NCBI GenBank assembly: GCA_031254075.1
Contig: JAIRVD010000035.1
Coordinates: 1 to 5,973, forward strand
DNA length: 5,973 nt
Source of the DNA: Clostridiales bacterium
GTDB taxonomy: Bacteria; Bacillota; Clostridia; Lachnospirales; WQUN01
Direction: 5' to 3'
Under the pieces are notes generated by a model. That model was not told the DNA's origin and did not search any database. It saw only the letters and a program-made list of their open reading frames with translations. This document shows positions 5,456-5,973 of the stretch, one piece after another (position 1 is the first letter of the stretch; the number at the start of each line of letters is the position of its first letter). The position numbers and the translations under genes were made by a program.

Positions 5456-5973
5456 TACAATCCCACCGGATACCAATTCAATACATAATCCATTGCCATT
5501 GCCTGATTGCTCCACAGCCAACCTTGGTGCGTATACACAACGAGTAATTTTCCATCCTTTGTAAGCCCCAGCAACCGCCGATACCCGCCGTAAATCGCGA
5601 CAATATCCGTCCAAGCGTCGGCGGGCGTTTCCGGACGCGGCTTGTCGCGTTCATACGACAAAACGCGAACCGTTCCGTCACCGCGCAAAATCGCAAAACT
5701 GTCCGCCAAGTCAACGATGCCGATTACGTCGCGCCATTGCGCAAAATAATTCGCGGGCTGATTATTTTTGTAAATTCGTTTGTCCTTGCCGAGAATCACG
5801 CAACCGCGATTATTGGAAATCACTTGTCCGACATCATGACAATTCGAAAGCCAAACTGCTTCCTGCTGCGTGTCGTCGTCGGCAATATTCACAGCCGGAA
5901 ATAATTTTCCATCCGATTTCATTACGATAAAACCCTCGGGATGATACGCAACGCCGATTACTTCACAAAATCC
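5455..5973 (-). CDS. RCC1-like repeat protein, C-terminal part (5' partial)
   Basis: The frame is open from the window edge to the TAA at 5457-5455 and gives 173 residues, so the N-terminus lies outside the window. Three repeats can be read: VIGVAYHPEGFIVMKSDGKLF, WRDVIGIVDLADSFAILRGDGTVRVLSYE and WTDIVAIYGGYRRLLGLTKDGKLLVVY. They share the W-x-D-I-V-x-I ... G-L-x-x-D-G-x-L pattern with the next gene, so the two are probably paralogues or propellers of one family. The ATG at 5922 is internal, because repeat sequence continues upstream of it. The stop shares one base with the next start (TAATG), which points to translational coupling. The repeats are more degenerate than in the neighbour and lack the usual GxNxxGQ turn. 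No function can be assigned. Whether it also carries the helical N-terminal domain cannot be seen. Confidence 0.72.
   Translation of the reverse strand, partial: GFCEVIGVAYHPEGFIVMKSDGKLFPAVNIADDDTQQEAVWLSNCHDVGQVISNNRGCVILGKDKRIYKNNQPANYFAQWRDVIGIVDLADSFAILRGDGTVRVLSYERDKPRPETPADAWTDIVAIYGGYRRLLGLTKDGKLLVVYTHQGWLWSNQAMAMDYVLNWYPVGL

Noticed and set aside
5440..5470. A frameshift splitting a single long RCC1-like gene into two
   Set aside because: The downstream frame begins with a complete non-propeller helical domain straight after an ATG overlapping the stop, which is what two adjacent genes look like. A frameshift inside a propeller would resume mid-repeat.
5456..5614. 53-residue N-terminal extension of the 444-residue RCC1-like protein, giving a 497-residue frame starting at 5614
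   Set aside because: It lies entirely over the coding sequence of the upstream RCC1-like gene, whose repeats are readable there in another frame. The extension has no propeller pattern, and ATG 5455 makes a clean TAATG junction.

Overview
This is an ordinary-looking, gene-dense bacterial chromosome segment. It holds seven protein genes (two cut by the window edges), very short gaps, and no RNA gene, insertion sequence, CRISPR array or phage gene that I can see. Strong AGGAGG-type ribosome binding sites, a DacF-like carboxypeptidase, an HD-GYP protein and clostridial-style RCC1-like propeller proteins suggest a member of the Bacillota or a similar uncultured lineage. That placement is inference; no marker here fixes the taxon.

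Left part (1-971). The 3' end of a YifB/ComM-type AAA+ gene on the + strand meets a small nitroreductase gene on the - strand. Their coding ends overlap tail to tail by 31 bp. The nitroreductase is divergent from the next operon. The 113-bp gap between them holds a good - strand promoter, a 12-bp perfect palindrome and a weaker + strand promoter candidate.

Middle (972-2904). A two-gene + strand operon encodes a secreted, membrane-anchored D-alanyl-D-alanine carboxypeptidase (cell-wall trimming) and MTA/SAH nucleosidase (recycling of S-adenosylmethionine by-products). They are coupled by an ATGA overlap. The operon appears to end at a strong hairpin plus T-run that lies inside the 3' coding end of the opposing HD-GYP gene.

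Right part (2867-5973, - strand). Three tightly packed genes read leftward: the C-terminal part of one RCC1-like propeller protein, a complete 444-residue RCC1-like protein with a helical N-terminal domain, and an HD-GYP protein predicted to degrade cyclic di-GMP. The first two touch through a TAATG overlap and the third follows after 6 bp, so they are probably co-transcribed from a promoter outside the window. The least explained part is this pairing of tandem propeller proteins with a cyclic-di-nucleotide phosphodiesterase. No obviously new defence or mobile system is visible.
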